Counted from the stretch's first letter, positions 1 to 12,875 are shown. The stretch is 41,986 nt of DNA from Chloroflexota bacterium (GCA_003141245.1 PLLE01000020.1:67253-109238), one strand, 5' to 3'. The notes: a model not told the origin generated them from the sequence alone. Program-made: numbers and translations.

Positions 1-73
1 ATTCGGCGCTCAAGTAGCAAGATCGACGTGGGCCACCCACATGGGCCCGTCCGGGAGCATCAGGGAGCGCGCA
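1..73. other. Window edge and leader of the HIT gene
   Basis: No gene can be supported in these bases. They hold the upstream region of the HIT gene, including its likely ribosome binding site AGGGAG at 62-67. An in-frame ATG at 41 would add 11 residues with no family similarity, so it is not used as the start. The region is too short to say whether it is a leader or the end of an upstream unit. Confidence 0.4.
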
Positions 74-421
74 ATGTCCTCTGACTGCCTGTTCTGCCGC
101 ATCATCGCCGGCGAGCTGCCCGCGGCCCAGGTCTATGCCGACGACTCGGTGGTCGCGATCCGCGACGTCGCTCCCCAGGCGCCGACGCACATCCTGCTGC
201 TCTCGCGCAAGCACATCGCTTCGGTGCGGGAGATAGACGCGGCGGACCACGACCTGATCGGCAAGATCTGCGCCGTCGGCTCGGAGCTGGCGACGCGCGA
301 GGGGATCGCCGCCGACGGCTACCGCCTTGTCATGAACGTCGGCCGGAACGGCGGCCAGACGGTCGACCACCTGCACGTCCACATGCTCGGTGGCCGCCAC
401 ATGGCCTGGCCTCCCGGCTGA
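74..421 (+). CDS. HIT family (HINT-like) purine nucleotide hydrolase
   Basis: Histidine-triad protein of 115 residues, the usual length for bacterial HINT1-like proteins, which hydrolyse adenosine 5'-phosphoramidates and acyl- or aminoacyl-adenylates in the cytoplasm. The N-terminal CLFC (Cys5, Cys8) and the C-terminal triad HLHVHMLGG with His99, His101 and His103 are both visible. ATG at 74 is chosen because it follows AGGGAG at a good distance and starts right before the conserved CxxC. The gene ends 7 bases before the end of the convergent acyl-CoA synthetase gene, so the two share almost no terminator space. The family is certain; the physiological substrate is not. Confidence 0.93.
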   Translation: MSSDCLFCRIIAGELPAAQVYADDSVVAIRDVAPQAPTHILLLSRKHIASVREIDAADHDLIGKICAVGSELATREGIAADGYRLVMNVGRNGGQTVDHLHVHMLGGRHMAWPPG

Positions 422-428
422 TCCTCGG

Positions 429-2156
429 TCAAGCGCCGCCAGGTCGGCGCCGTTTCTCCGAGCCGGCCGGAGATGGACCCTCCTCGCGGACGGGGAGCGG
501 CTCGTCGATGGCCGCCCAGGCGCGGACGCGGTCTCGTTGCACCTTGAACGTGTGAGTCCGCGGGAAGTCGGCGTCGGGCCAGAGGCGCCAGGCGACGACG
601 CGCTGGTGGACGGCCAGCGTCCGGTTCGCGGCGCGGACGGCGGCGTCTATCTCCGCGCGGACCCTCACCGGGTCCTCGATCTGGGGTGCGCGGGTGGCGT
701 CGGGCGGCTCTCCGGGCTCGGGCAGAAGAGGGGCGCCGGGCGCCAGCACGACCGCCTCGATTCGGCCGGGTATAGGTTCGACCACCACCGAGTCGCGGAT
801 CCCGGCGACGCGCAGAGCGTTCTCGACGTCCTCTGGGTATACGTTCAAGCCGTTCGGCAGGACGATGATGTCCTTCTTGCGACCCATCAGGATCAAGTGC
901 CCCGCGGCGTCGTGCCGGCCGATGTCGCCTGTCTTGTACCAGCCGTCGGGCGTGAAGGCACCGGCCGTGATCGCCGGATCGCGCCAGTAGCCGCTGAAGA
1001 GAGTCGGCCCCGCCACGAGCACCTCGCCGTCGTCGGCGAGCTTCACCTGAACCGGAGGGATCGTCCGTCCCACCGTCCCGAGGCCGTGGTCGCGCTGGTT
1101 CGTGGCTGAAGTGACGCCACATTCGGTGGCGCCGTAGCCCTGCATGACCACGACTCCGAGGTCCTCCCAGGCCTGTTGCAGCGCCGGCGGCAGGAAGGCC
1201 GCCGCGGAGACGATCAGGTTCAACGAGCCGCCCAGCTGCGCGTGGACCTGCGAGAAGAGGCGTCGGCGCACCGGGTAGGGGAGTCGCCGGGCAATCGGGC
1301 GCATTCGATTGAAGACCGCCGACTTGCCCTGCCGCGCGACCTCCCGCTCGATCGCCGCCCAGAACAGGTCGATGACCTGAGGCACGACAACGAGCGAGGT
1401 CGTGCGGTGGTCGCGGATCGCCTCGAAGATGACCCGCGGGTTGCGGCTCCGCACGTACAGCACGTGGGCGCCCACGCTCATGGCATAGAAGACGAGGGCG
1501 ACCTGCTCGAGCAGATGCGACAGCGGCAGGAGCGAGACGACGCGGTGCTCTTGCTCGGGCAGCAGGTTGTGGGCCGCATCCAGCGTGCCGATCAGGTTGA
1601 CGTGGCTGAGCATCACGCCCTTCGGCTCGCCGGTCGTGCCCGAGGTGAAGATGATCTCGGCCAGGTCCTGGGGGCCCGGGCGTGGCCAGTCGTTGACTTG
1701 CGCCTCCCAGTCGCTCGGGAAGCTGGCGTCGGGCTCCGCCGCCAGGCGCTCCACGAACGACGTCGGGAAGTGCTCGAGACGGGCGTCGGCCGGATCGGGT
1801 GCGTCGCGACCCTCGCCCAGGACCAGATGGCGTGCATCCGCCCGGGCGACGATCCCTTCGATGGCGCCGCTGGACATCCGCAGATCCAGCGGGACGAGCG
1901 TCAGCCCCGCCCGCATCGCCCCGTAGTAGAGGGCCGGCACGGCCGGGCTCGAAGGGGTCCACACCAGCAGCCGATCGCCGGGCTGCAGGCCCGCCGCCCG
2001 AAGCCGCCAGGCGATGATCCGGCTGCGGCGGTTGAGCTCGCGGTAGGTCCAGTGCTCGGTCGACCCGTCGTCACCGCGCATGCCGAAAGCGAACCGATCG
2101 CCGTAGCGGCGTTCGCCCTGGTCGATGATGTCGAGGAGGCTGTCGAGGCGATCCAT
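429..2156 (-). CDS. AMP-binding long-chain fatty acyl-CoA synthetase-like ligase
   Basis: Adenylate-forming enzyme of 575 residues, expected to activate a carboxylic (probably fatty) acid with ATP and transfer it to CoA. Visible core motifs in order are FTSGTTGEPKG at 170-180 (phosphate-binding loop), GYGATECG near 340-347, YKTGDIG near 407-413, and the hinge GRKKDIIVLPNG near 425-436. A C-terminal THTFKVQR carries the likely catalytic lysine. The layout resembles FadD15-type synthetases. The C-terminal subdomain contains a Pro-rich insertion of roughly 20 residues. The ATG at 2156 has no ribosome binding site but lies 9 nt after a TACCAT box, suggesting a nearly leaderless message. It is divergent from the ABC transporter genes. 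Substrate chain length cannot be read from sequence. Confidence 0.9.
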   Translation of the reverse strand: MDRLDSLLDIIDQGERRYGDRFAFGMRGDDGSTEHWTYRELNRRSRIIAWRLRAAGLQPGDRLLVWTPSSPAVPALYYGAMRAGLTLVPLDLRMSSGAIEGIVARADARHLVLGEGRDAPDPADARLEHFPTSFVERLAAEPDASFPSDWEAQVNDWPRPGPQDLAEIIFTSGTTGEPKGVMLSHVNLIGTLDAAHNLLPEQEHRVVSLLPLSHLLEQVALVFYAMSVGAHVLYVRSRNPRVIFEAIRDHRTTSLVVVPQVIDLFWAAIEREVARQGKSAVFNRMRPIARRLPYPVRRRLFSQVHAQLGGSLNLIVSAAAFLPPALQQAWEDLGVVVMQGYGATECGVTSATNQRDHGLGTVGRTIPPVQVKLADDGEVLVAGPTLFSGYWRDPAITAGAFTPDGWYKTGDIGRHDAAGHLILMGRKKDIIVLPNGLNVYPEDVENALRVAGIRDSVVVEPIPGRIEAVVLAPGAPLLPEPGEPPDATRAPQIEDPVRVRAEIDAAVRAANRTLAVHQRVVAWRLWPDADFPRTHTFKVQRDRVRAWAAIDEPLPVREEGPSPAGSEKRRRPGGA

Positions 2157-2165
2157 CCGCCGGCA

Positions 2166-2171
2166 ATGGTA
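2166..2171 (-). promoter_or_regulatory. Candidate -10 box of the acyl-CoA synthetase gene
   Basis: TACCAT read on the minus strand, followed by 9 nt and then the ATG. Transcription starting about 7 nt after the box would leave a leader of only a couple of bases, which agrees with the lack of a Shine-Dalgarno sequence. No convincing -35 is seen. Confidence 0.35.
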
Positions 2172-2315
2172 CTCAACGCCGAGTCACGGGCTTGCCCGAT
2201 GCGGTATCGTCACGGCAGGGACGTCCGCAGACCGGCCGCCAAAGGAACCCGCTTCCGTCGCGGGAGCCTTGACTCGCGAAGGCAGTCGTGCAGCAGGGAG
2301 TCGCAGGGGAGGGGC

Positions 2316-3233
2316 ATGGACGCCGCCATCGAAGCCCGAGGCCTCGTACGCCACTTCGGATCCGTCCCCGCAGTGGACGGGATCGACCTGTCGGTGCCGG
2401 TCGGTTCGGTGTACGGGTTTCTCGGGCCGAATGGCTCGGGCAAGACGACGACGATCCGTCTGTTGTTGGGGTTGCTCCGGCCGGATCGCGGCACCGTTCG
2501 GCTCATGGGAGGATCTCCGCGAGACCCCGCTTGCCTCGCCAGAGTCGGCGCTCTCGTGGAGCGACCCGCCCTCTATCCCTACCTGTCCGCCAGAGAGAAC
2601 CTCCTCTTGTTCGCGACCCTGGCGGGCATGGCCGGCCGCGACGCGAACCTGGCGATCGACCGGGCCCTGGGCATCGTCGGTCTCGGCGCGGTGGCGCGGC
2701 GCAAGGCCGGCGGCTTCTCGACGGGGATGCTCCAGCGGCTCTCCATCGCTCTCGCTCTGCTGCGAGATCCGACGCTGGTCATCCTCGACGAGCCCACGAA
2801 CGGTCTCGACCCGGCCGGCGTGGTGGACGTTCGGGCCCTGATCGCCGAGCTGGCTCGGAACGGGCGGACTGTCTTCCTCTCCACCCACGTCCTCACCGAA
2901 GTCGAGCAGCTTTGCGATCGCGTGGCGGTGCTACAGCGCGGCCGGCTCGTGGCCGACGGTCTGACTCGGGAGCTGCTCGAACGCGGGCAGCGGCTGGCGA
3001 TCGGCTTCGACACGGACGAGGAGGCCGTCCGGGCCGTGCGCGTGCTCGAAGAGTCCGGCATCGCGACCGAGCCCGCCGGAGACCAGAAGACCGCCCTGCG
3101 CGTCTCCCTGGACAGCCTCGGCCCGAGCGCGATCAACAGGCTTCTGGCCGAGCACGACCTCCACCCTGCCGAGCTCGTTGTCCGAAGGGCATCGCTGGAG
3201 TCGGTCTTCCTCGATCTGACGGACGGGGTGTGA
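2316..3233 (+). CDS. ABC transporter ATP-binding protein (ABC-2 type exporter)
   Basis: ATPase subunit of 305 residues, typical of DrrA/CcmA-like ABC-2 exporters. Walker A GPNGSGKTT is at about 37-45, the signature FSTGM at 134-138, Walker B LVILDEP at 154-160, and the switch histidine is in STHVL at about 191. A further C-terminal part of about 90 residues, common in this subfamily, follows. The ATG at 2316 is preceded by a strong GGGAGGGG. An open frame continues far upstream but overlaps the divergent gene antisense and has no coding support. The stop overlaps the start of the permease gene (TGATG), so the two subunits are almost certainly translationally coupled. Cargo is unknown: no export substrate gene is adjacent. 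Confidence 0.93.
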   Translation: MDAAIEARGLVRHFGSVPAVDGIDLSVPVGSVYGFLGPNGSGKTTTIRLLLGLLRPDRGTVRLMGGSPRDPACLARVGALVERPALYPYLSARENLLLFATLAGMAGRDANLAIDRALGIVGLGAVARRKAGGFSTGMLQRLSIALALLRDPTLVILDEPTNGLDPAGVVDVRALIAELARNGRTVFLSTHVLTEVEQLCDRVAVLQRGRLVADGLTRELLERGQRLAIGFDTDEEAVRAVRVLEESGIATEPAGDQKTALRVSLDSLGPSAINRLLAEHDLHPAELVVRRASLESVFLDLTDGV

Positions 3234-4186
3234 TGCTCTCGCTGGCTCGTGCCGACTGGTTCCGCATCCGGCGCCGCTGGGACGTCTGGATCATCGTCCT
3301 GGGCATCCCGGCGCTGGCTCTGCTCGCTTACGTGAGCGGGGCGCTCTCCTCCGGCAACATGCAGGTGCAGATTTCGGGCGATGTCCCGCCTGAGTTCCAG
3401 GCGCAGATGGCAGCCCAGGACGCAGCGATGCGTGCCTTCAACGCGCTGCCTTATCAATTCCCGCGCAGCATCGTCACGGTTCTCGAGGGATCAACGCTCT
3501 GGCTCGTCATCGGGGCCGCATTCCTCGCGGCGTCTCTGCTAGGACACGAGTTCAGCTGGGGAACGATCCGCAACGTGGTGCTCTTCCAGCCCGACCGAAT
3601 CCGCTATCTGGCCGTCCGGTTGGCATGGATCGTGGGGCTGGTCGTGGCGATCTTCCTGGCGCTGGTGGCGCTCGGCGCACTTCTTCCCGCCATCGTTCGC
3701 GTCGATCCCGGCGACCCGGCCGCCCTGGAGAACCTCGATCCGAGCCAGGGTTGGGTCCCTTACGGGCCCACCGCGTCGGTGAGTCTGGGCGGCGTTCTCC
3801 TGGTCGCCGGGGCTTTTCTTGTGTCGGTGGCCGGGGGCGTTGCTCTCGTCGGGCTGTGCGCGTTGAAGTTTCGCTCCGTTGCGTCGGGCTTGCTGGGCGC
3901 CGGTATCTACGTCGCGGGTGAGGGAATCTTCATCGGGCTCGTGATGTCGCGGGCGACCGGCGACCTGCGATACCTCCCGCAATTGACGTTGATCACGCGT
4001 TTGACTGCCCTCGTTGGCGACGCGCAGCAGGCTGCCGGCCTCGCCTCGGGCGCAGGCGGCATGTCGTCATCGCCGGGCTGGGTCGCCCTGCCGCCCCTGG
4101 TCGGAGCGTCCATCGTGGCCGTCTGGATAGTCGGCCTCATCGCTCTCTGGTTCGTGGTTCTCCGGCGGGCCGACATCCACGAGTAG
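3233..4186 (+). CDS. ABC-2 type transporter permease
   Basis: Integral membrane partner of the preceding ATPase, 317 residues. About six hydrophobic segments are visible at roughly 18-38, 88-104, 128-152, 186-208, 216-238 and 290-310. A periplasmic or external loop of about 50 residues lies between the first two. The segment around 104-120 (GHEFSWGTIRN) matches the conserved region after TM2 of ABC-2 permeases, where the chain reads 'E-x-x-x-G-T'. The ATG shares one base with the ATPase stop codon. Such two-gene exporters carry lipids, antibiotics or polysaccharides, and nothing here distinguishes among these. A roughly 150-base gap with its own promoter separates it from rpsU. Confidence 0.88.
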   Translation: MLSLARADWFRIRRRWDVWIIVLGIPALALLAYVSGALSSGNMQVQISGDVPPEFQAQMAAQDAAMRAFNALPYQFPRSIVTVLEGSTLWLVIGAAFLAASLLGHEFSWGTIRNVVLFQPDRIRYLAVRLAWIVGLVVAIFLALVALGALLPAIVRVDPGDPAALENLDPSQGWVPYGPTASVSLGGVLLVAGAFLVSVAGGVALVGLCALKFRSVASGLLGAGIYVAGEGIFIGLVMSRATGDLRYLPQLTLITRLTALVGDAQQAAGLASGAGGMSSSPGWVALPPLVGASIVAVWIVGLIALWFVVLRRADIHE

Positions 4187-4219
4187 TCGAGCCGCCGGCA
4201 CACGAGCGGCTGGCGCCGG

Positions 4220-4249
4220 TGGACAACGGGCCGCGTCCGGGGCTACACT
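4220..4249 (+). promoter_or_regulatory. Candidate sigma-70-like promoter of rpsU
   Basis: TGGACA at 4220-4225 and TACACT at 4244-4249 are separated by 18 bases. Transcription would begin near 4256, giving a leader of about 90 nt ahead of the TTG start of rpsU. Read by eye only. Confidence 0.4.
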
Positions 4250-4344
4250 CCGCCCGCCTGTACGCGGCCGGTGCGTTGGTGCTCGAAAGAGCCCGACACG
4301 GGCACCGTGATCGCGACTGAGCCCCGAAGGAGGTGATTTCCGGA

Positions 4345-4530
4345 TTGGCAGAAGTCCGTGTGGGTGAGAACGAGAGCTTCGAGAGTGCGCTGCGCCGGTT
4401 CAACAAGAAGATCCAGCAGAGCGGCATCCTGGCCGAGGCCCGCCGCCGCGAGCACTACGAGAAGCCGAGCGTGAAGCGCAAGCGCAAGGAAGCGAAGCGC
4501 AAGAAGGTCGCGCGCCAGCAGCCGAGCTAG
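4345..4530 (+). CDS. rpsU: Small ribosomal subunit protein bS21
   Basis: bS21, 61 residues, extremely basic at the C-terminus (a run of [11 protein letters not shown] type). The family core is clear: the N-terminal V-x-V-x-E-N-E-S-F-E-x-A-L-R-R-F and the following helix [10 protein letters not shown] full anti-SD complement AAGGAGGTGA occupies 4327-4336, so the start should lie several bases after it. The TTG at 4345 fits (product [10 protein letters not shown]...), whereas the GTG at 4333 is inside the Shine-Dalgarno itself. bS21 acts in 30S initiation and is absent from Actinobacteria, a small argument against that phylum. It is followed 75 bases later by yqeY, a neighbour seen in many genomes. 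Confidence 0.95.
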   Translation: MAEVRVGENESFESALRRFNKKIQQSGILAEARRREHYEKPSVKRKRKEAKRKKVARQQPS

Positions 4531-4605
4531 GGCGAGACCAGACACGCCGTCGAAGGGTCGAGCGACTGACTTCAGCCGCGCCGCCCGCCCCGAGGTGCCA
4601 CACCG

Positions 4606-5070
4606 GTGTCCCTCCGCGATCGACTCAATACTGAGCTCAGGGCCGCGATGCGGTCCAGTGACGCCACGCGCCGCGATGCGTTGCGCATGGTGCTCGCGGC
4701 CGTCCAGCGAGCCGAGAAGGAACGCAAGCACGAGCTTGCCGACGACGAGATGCTCGGTCTCCTGACCCGCGAGCTGAAGATTCGCCGCGAGTCGGTGGAC
4801 GCGTTCCGGGCCGGCGGCCGCGAGGATCTCGTGGCCAAAGAAGAAGCCGCCATCGCGGTCGTATCCGAGTTCATGCCCCAGCCGCTCTCCGAGGCCGAGC
4901 TGCGGGCTATGGTCGAGGCCGCCATCGCCGAGTCCGGAGCGGCCTCGCCGCGCGACATCGGCAAAGTGATGACCATTCTCTCGCCCAGGACCCGAGGCCG
5001 CGCCGATGGCAAAGCGGTCAGCCAGCTTGTGACGCAGCTGCTCTCGGCGCGCGCCGCGGGCGGATCGTAA
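4606..5070 (+). CDS. GatB/YqeY domain protein
   Basis: Protein of 154 residues matching the stand-alone YqeY family, which resembles the C-terminal tRNA-binding tail of GatB. Typical sequence is visible: an N-terminal helix with L-R-x-x-L-x-x-x-M-R-x-x-D, then the ELKIRRES segment. A central E-F-M-P-Q-P-L-S and the late K-x-S-Q-L-V motif also fit the family. GTG at 4606 is chosen with GAGGTG 8 bases upstream. The neighbourhood rpsU-yqeY is classical. The molecular role of YqeY is not well established; a tRNA-related function is assumed from homology. It ends 9 bases before the membrane HD gene, so the two are likely cotranscribed. Confidence 0.92.
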   Translation: MSLRDRLNTELRAAMRSSDATRRDALRMVLAAVQRAEKERKHELADDEMLGLLTRELKIRRESVDAFRAGGREDLVAKEEAAIAVVSEFMPQPLSEAELRAMVEAAIAESGAASPRDIGKVMTILSPRTRGRADGKAVSQLVTQLLSARAAGGS

Positions 5071-5079
5071 CGTGACGCC

Positions 5080-7239
5080 GTGTTGAGGGAGCCGCACGAG
5101 CGGCCTCGCTCGTTTGGGCGAGGCGACGCGATCAGGCTCCTGACGGCGGCGTTTCTTCTGGTCGGCGCGCTGGTCGCCGGCGTCGCCTCCGACCTCTCGC
5201 CGACCAACCCCGGGCTCGCGACCGGCGCCATCGCCGGAACGACGGTCAGGGCTCCGCGCGATGCGGCAATCCCCAACGCTCTCGAGACCGAGGCTGCCCA
5301 GGCTGCCGCCGCTGCCGCCGTCGTCTCCCAATACGACTTCACGCACGGACGCGCGGACAACGTCGCCAACCTGCAGGTCGCAACGCTGCAGGCCGAGCTC
5401 GCTCCAGTCGGCGACGCCTTCCGCACGGCCACGACGGCCGAGGCCCGCAAGCTCGCCCTCCAGGCGGCCCTGCCGTCGCTGTCGACGGAGGCGATGGCGA
5501 TCCTCGCGGAGCTGGATCCCGCCCGTTGGGCGACGCTCGATCAGGCTGCCATCCAGCTGCTCAGCGACGTCGAGCGCCGGGAGATCCGCAACGCCAGTGA
5601 CGCCGCGACCCTGATCCCTGCCCAGATGCCTGTCGGGCTGACCCAGTCGGAGCAGCGGCTCGTGACCACGCTCGTGACTCCGCTTGTCGCGGTGAACTCA
5701 TCCTTCAGCCAGACTCTGACTGACCAGGCGAAGGCAGCCGCCGCAGCCGGAGTCGCGATCGTCAAGGACACCCTCAAAGCCGGCCAGGTGATAGTCGATC
5801 AGGGCCACCAGATCACCGAGTCGGACATGATCAAGATCCGATTCTTCGGCCTTGACACATCGCGCACCGATTGGGGCAAGCCCGCCGCGTGGGTGGTGCT
5901 GAGTGCTCTGGCTGCGGCCCTGCTCCTCGGCTGGCTGTGGCGCTATCGCCCCGAGTACTGGCATCGCGGCCGGACGCTCGTTCTGATAGGCCTGATCTTC
6001 GCGATGGTTGCCCTGGCCGAGAAGCTTCCGGCCGGCAGGACATGGCTGCCCTACGTGATACCGACCGCCGCCGTAGGAATGCTCCTCACCGTGCTGCTCG
6101 ACGCCGGCACGGGCACGGTGGTGCTGGCCCTGCTGGCCGTCCTCGCCGGGATGGTCAACGGCTCGTCGCTCGAGCTGACCGGCTACATATTCCTGGGCGG
6201 GCTTTCGGGCATCCTCGCCATCCGCAAGGGCGAACGTCAGCACTTCTTCGTCCAGGCAGCCGTCTGCGTGGTGCTCGCCGACCTGGCGGTCGTCGGCGCG
6301 TTCACGATGCTCGGCCAGCATGACGCGACCGGGATGCTGCAGCTATGGATCGCCGCCGCCGGCGAGGCGCTGGTTGCCACTGTCGTGACGCTCGGCAGTT
6401 TCGCGCTGCTGGGCAACCTCTTCGGCATCCTGACCGGATCGCAACTCCTCGAGCTGGCGAACCCGTCGCAGCCGCTCCTTCGTCGCCTGCTGGTCGAGAC
6501 GCCCGGCACGTACCACCACTCGCTGATGGTCGGCAATCTGGCCGAGCGGGCGGCCGAGTCGATCGGCGCGGACCCGCTCCTTGCGCGCGTCGCGTCCTAC
6601 TACCACGATGTGGGGAAGCTCGCCAACCCGCTGGTCTTCATCGAGAACCAGGCGAACGGCGAGAATGTTCACGACCAGCTCGACCCGGAAGACTCGGCCA
6701 CGATCCTCAAGCAGCATGTCACCGACGGGATCGACCTCGCATACAAGGCGGGGCTGCCGAAGCCGCTCATCGCCTTCATTCCGCAGCACCACGGGACCTC
6801 CGTGATCAGCTACTTCTATTCCAAGGCGCGCGAGGCAGCGGCGGCGCCGTACGGGGGGCTGGGCAAGGGGGCCGGCAAGTCGGCCGGCAAGGAGGCGTCC
6901 GAAGCGGCCGAGGCTGTCGATGCGCGCCGGTTCCGTCACTCCGGTCCAAAGCCCCAGTCGCGCGAGGCCGCGGTGCTCATGCTTGCCGACGGCGTGGAGG
7001 CGTCGGTCCGTTCGCTTTCCAGCCGCGATGAAGCGACAATCAGGGCGATGGTCAGCCAGATCATCGGTGAGCGCCTCGCCGATGGGCAGCTCAACGAGTG
7101 CGACCTGACGATCAGGGATCTCGAAAGCGTCCGCGAAGCCTTCGTCGGCCAGCTCCTCGGGATGTACCACCAGCGGGTCGCGTACCCGCAGAGCAAGATC
7201 GTGGAGATCGAGTCGCGACGCGGACGCGGCCTGGGTTAG
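5080..7239 (+). CDS. pgpH: Membrane HD-domain phosphodiesterase, PgpH-like (7TMR-HD)
   Basis: Protein of 719 residues with the PgpH architecture: one N-terminal transmembrane helix (about 20-39), then an extracytoplasmic 7TMR-HDED-type domain to about 265. A block of about seven hydrophobic helices (roughly 267-460) and a cytoplasmic HD domain follow. The HD core includes PGTYHHS, YYHDVGKL (His509-Asp510) and the late QHHGT motif; these are metal ligands. Characterised PgpH proteins degrade cyclic-di-AMP to pApA, so the same activity is expected. A Gly/Lys/Ala-rich insertion near 593-610 interrupts the HD domain. The GTG at 5080 has no clear ribosome binding site, so coupling to yqeY (9-base gap) is likely. 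It precedes ybeY, as in many phyla. Confidence 0.9.
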   Translation: MLREPHERPRSFGRGDAIRLLTAAFLLVGALVAGVASDLSPTNPGLATGAIAGTTVRAPRDAAIPNALETEAAQAAAAAAVVSQYDFTHGRADNVANLQVATLQAELAPVGDAFRTATTAEARKLALQAALPSLSTEAMAILAELDPARWATLDQAAIQLLSDVERREIRNASDAATLIPAQMPVGLTQSEQRLVTTLVTPLVAVNSSFSQTLTDQAKAAAAAGVAIVKDTLKAGQVIVDQGHQITESDMIKIRFFGLDTSRTDWGKPAAWVVLSALAAALLLGWLWRYRPEYWHRGRTLVLIGLIFAMVALAEKLPAGRTWLPYVIPTAAVGMLLTVLLDAGTGTVVLALLAVLAGMVNGSSLELTGYIFLGGLSGILAIRKGERQHFFVQAAVCVVLADLAVVGAFTMLGQHDATGMLQLWIAAAGEALVATVVTLGSFALLGNLFGILTGSQLLELANPSQPLLRRLLVETPGTYHHSLMVGNLAERAAESIGADPLLARVASYYHDVGKLANPLVFIENQANGENVHDQLDPEDSATILKQHVTDGIDLAYKAGLPKPLIAFIPQHHGTSVISYFYSKAREAAAAPYGGLGKGAGKSAGKEASEAAEAVDARRFRHSGPKPQSREAAVLMLADGVEASVRSLSSRDEATIRAMVSQIIGERLADGQLNECDLTIRDLESVREAFVGQLLGMYHQRVAYPQSKIVEIESRRGRGLG

Positions 7240-7301
7240 CAGGAGGAACCCTGACCAATGGGGGAGCGGGCCGTCGGCGCGCAGGCGTCGAAGGCGGGCC
7301 G

Positions 7302-7994
7302 ATGAACGGGGACCAGGTGGTGGATCCCCGACTCACGGAGGCGGGAGTCTCCGTGACATCGGACTGCCCCGAGCCGGCGGGTCCCGAGAGGGGGGCGACC
7401 GCGTCGGTCTACCTGCCGCCGTTCCGGATCGATGTCGCCGTCCGCACGGGTGTCCCTCACGTTATCTCGCGGCACCGCCTCGCCGCCGCGGTTCGGGTCG
7501 CCCTGGAGGTCGCCGGGGCTCCCGGTCCGGCCTCGATCGGCGTCGTTCTGTCGGGCGACCGCGAGCTGGCCGAGCTCAACACCGCGCACATGGGCCATTC
7601 CGGCCCGACAGACGTTCTCTCCTTCCCGTTCTTTCCGCCCGAGGCCTTCCCGGCCCACGAGCGCGGCCTCCCGATCAGTCGCGACCCGGGGGTGGCGGCA
7701 GCGCTCAAGCAGGCCTTCGCTCTGCCGCCGGGACTGCGCGCCCACCTGGGCGACGTGATCCTCTCCGTCGAGCGCGCGATCGTCCAGGCCGCAGACGGTC
7801 GGGGCGGCCAGGCCGGCGACCTCCAGTGGACATCGGCCGAGGAGCTGCTCCTGCTCGCCGTCCACGGCACGCTGCACATCTGTGGCTGGGATCACGCCGA
7901 ACCCGTGGAAGAGGCCGCGATGCGGGCGATGGAGCGACGCATCCTGGATTCGCTGCCGGGCCACGAGCCGGCGCGCGAGGCCACGGCCCCCTGA
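7302..7994 (+). CDS. ybeY: Endoribonuclease YbeY (rRNA maturation, 16S 3' end)
   Basis: Metal-dependent RNase involved in 16S rRNA 3'-end maturation and ribosome quality control. The zinc site HGTLHICGWDH is at His188, His192 and His198. Upstream lies the family segment with N-x-x-x-M-x-H-S-G-P-T-D-V-L-S-F-P. At 230 residues it is longer than the usual 150-170. There is an N-terminal extension of about 45 residues, and extra sequence rich in Ala and Pro lies between the TDVLSFPF strand and HLGDV. The ATG at 7302 is favoured, with a weak AAGGCGG upstream; a later start is possible because the first 40 residues are not conserved. It lies in the same run as pgpH and pth. Confidence 0.92.
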   Translation: MNGDQVVDPRLTEAGVSVTSDCPEPAGPERGATASVYLPPFRIDVAVRTGVPHVISRHRLAAAVRVALEVAGAPGPASIGVVLSGDRELAELNTAHMGHSGPTDVLSFPFFPPEAFPAHERGLPISRDPGVAAALKQAFALPPGLRAHLGDVILSVERAIVQAADGRGGQAGDLQWTSAEELLLLAVHGTLHICGWDHAEPVEEAAMRAMERRILDSLPGHEPAREATAP

Positions 7995-8078
7995 TACCAT
8001 CCCCACAGGCCCTCCGGAACGGGATCAGGGCTTGTTTTGCGTGTCGCGGTCGTTCGCGGCGGCACCTGTGGAGCAGCG

Positions 8079-8761
8079 GTGAAGATCGTCGTCGGCCTCG
8101 GCAATCCCGGCGCTCAGTACGAGAAGACGCGCCACAACATCGGCTGGATGGTCCTGGACCGGCTGGCCGATCGAGCCGGCTGGTCCGGCAAGGGTAGGAC
8201 GCGCGATGCTTCGGCCATCGTCGCGGGCCGCTACCGCGGGCTCGACCTGTTGCTCGTCAAGCCGATCACCTTCATGAACGAGTCGGGCCTTGCGGTGCGC
8301 AAGGTGCTGGCTCGCGAGCACGCCCCACTGGTAGAACTGCTGGTCGTTGCCGACGACTTCGCCCTGCCGTTTGGCAAGCTGCGCTTCCGCGAGGGCGGCA
8401 GTGCCGGCGGGCACAACGGCCTGCGCTCCATCGTCGAGGAGATGGGCACGGAGAAGTTCAGCCGACTGCGGGTCGGGATCGGCGATCCCGGCCAGGACGC
8501 CGTCGACCACGTTCTGAGCCAGTTCTCGCGCGGCGAGCGCGGGCGTCTGACGGATCTGCTCGACGCGGCGGCAGACGCGGTCGAGGCATGGGCGCGCGAG
8601 GGGACGAACAAGGCCGCCAATCACTTCAACGCCTTCGAGCTTCGGCCCGACGACGAAGAGCGGTCGGCGCCGCCCGGCGAGGTGGACGGTCCGCCTGGCC
8701 CCGACGGCATTCGCCGCACCCGAACCGGCTGGCGCAAGGCGAAGCCGTCCGAGGGAGGGGA

Positions 8762-8765
<4 letters not shown>
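8079..8765 (+). CDS. pth: Peptidyl-tRNA hydrolase
   Basis: Releases peptides from prematurely dissociated peptidyl-tRNA, recycling tRNA. The N-terminal VVGLGNPG, the catalytic TRHNIG (His19), the KPITFMNESG strand (Asn67), the Asp pair near 92-93 and GGSAGGHNGLRS are all present. The chain is 228 residues against about 190 usual. The surplus is a charged C-terminal tail after the conserved AANHFN region. GTG at 8079 starts directly at the conserved MKIVVGLGNPG, with TGGAG just upstream. An in-frame upstream extension to 8037 is unconvincing. The stop overlaps the mfd start (GTGA), so pth and mfd are coupled. Confidence 0.95.
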
Positions 8766-12703
<3,938 letters not shown>

Positions 12704-12875
12704 TCGGGTTGCTTGGACTGGCCGCCCACCCCTTGAACCGGCGTCATCGCGTAACCTATTGGCGGCCCGCATCGGAAGAGAAGGTGCTGGCACGGCCCCG
12801 GCAAGGGGTTCGTCACGGACAGCCGGTCAGTTCCGTCGCACCCCGCGTCATGGCGACCACCGGGAAGGACTAGGG

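Noticed and set aside
12704-12875. tRNA gene or cyclic-di-GMP riboswitch upstream of the acyltransferase
   Set aside because: No cloverleaf and no GEMM core could be drawn; only a weak promoter-like TAACCT and the ribosome binding site were seen.
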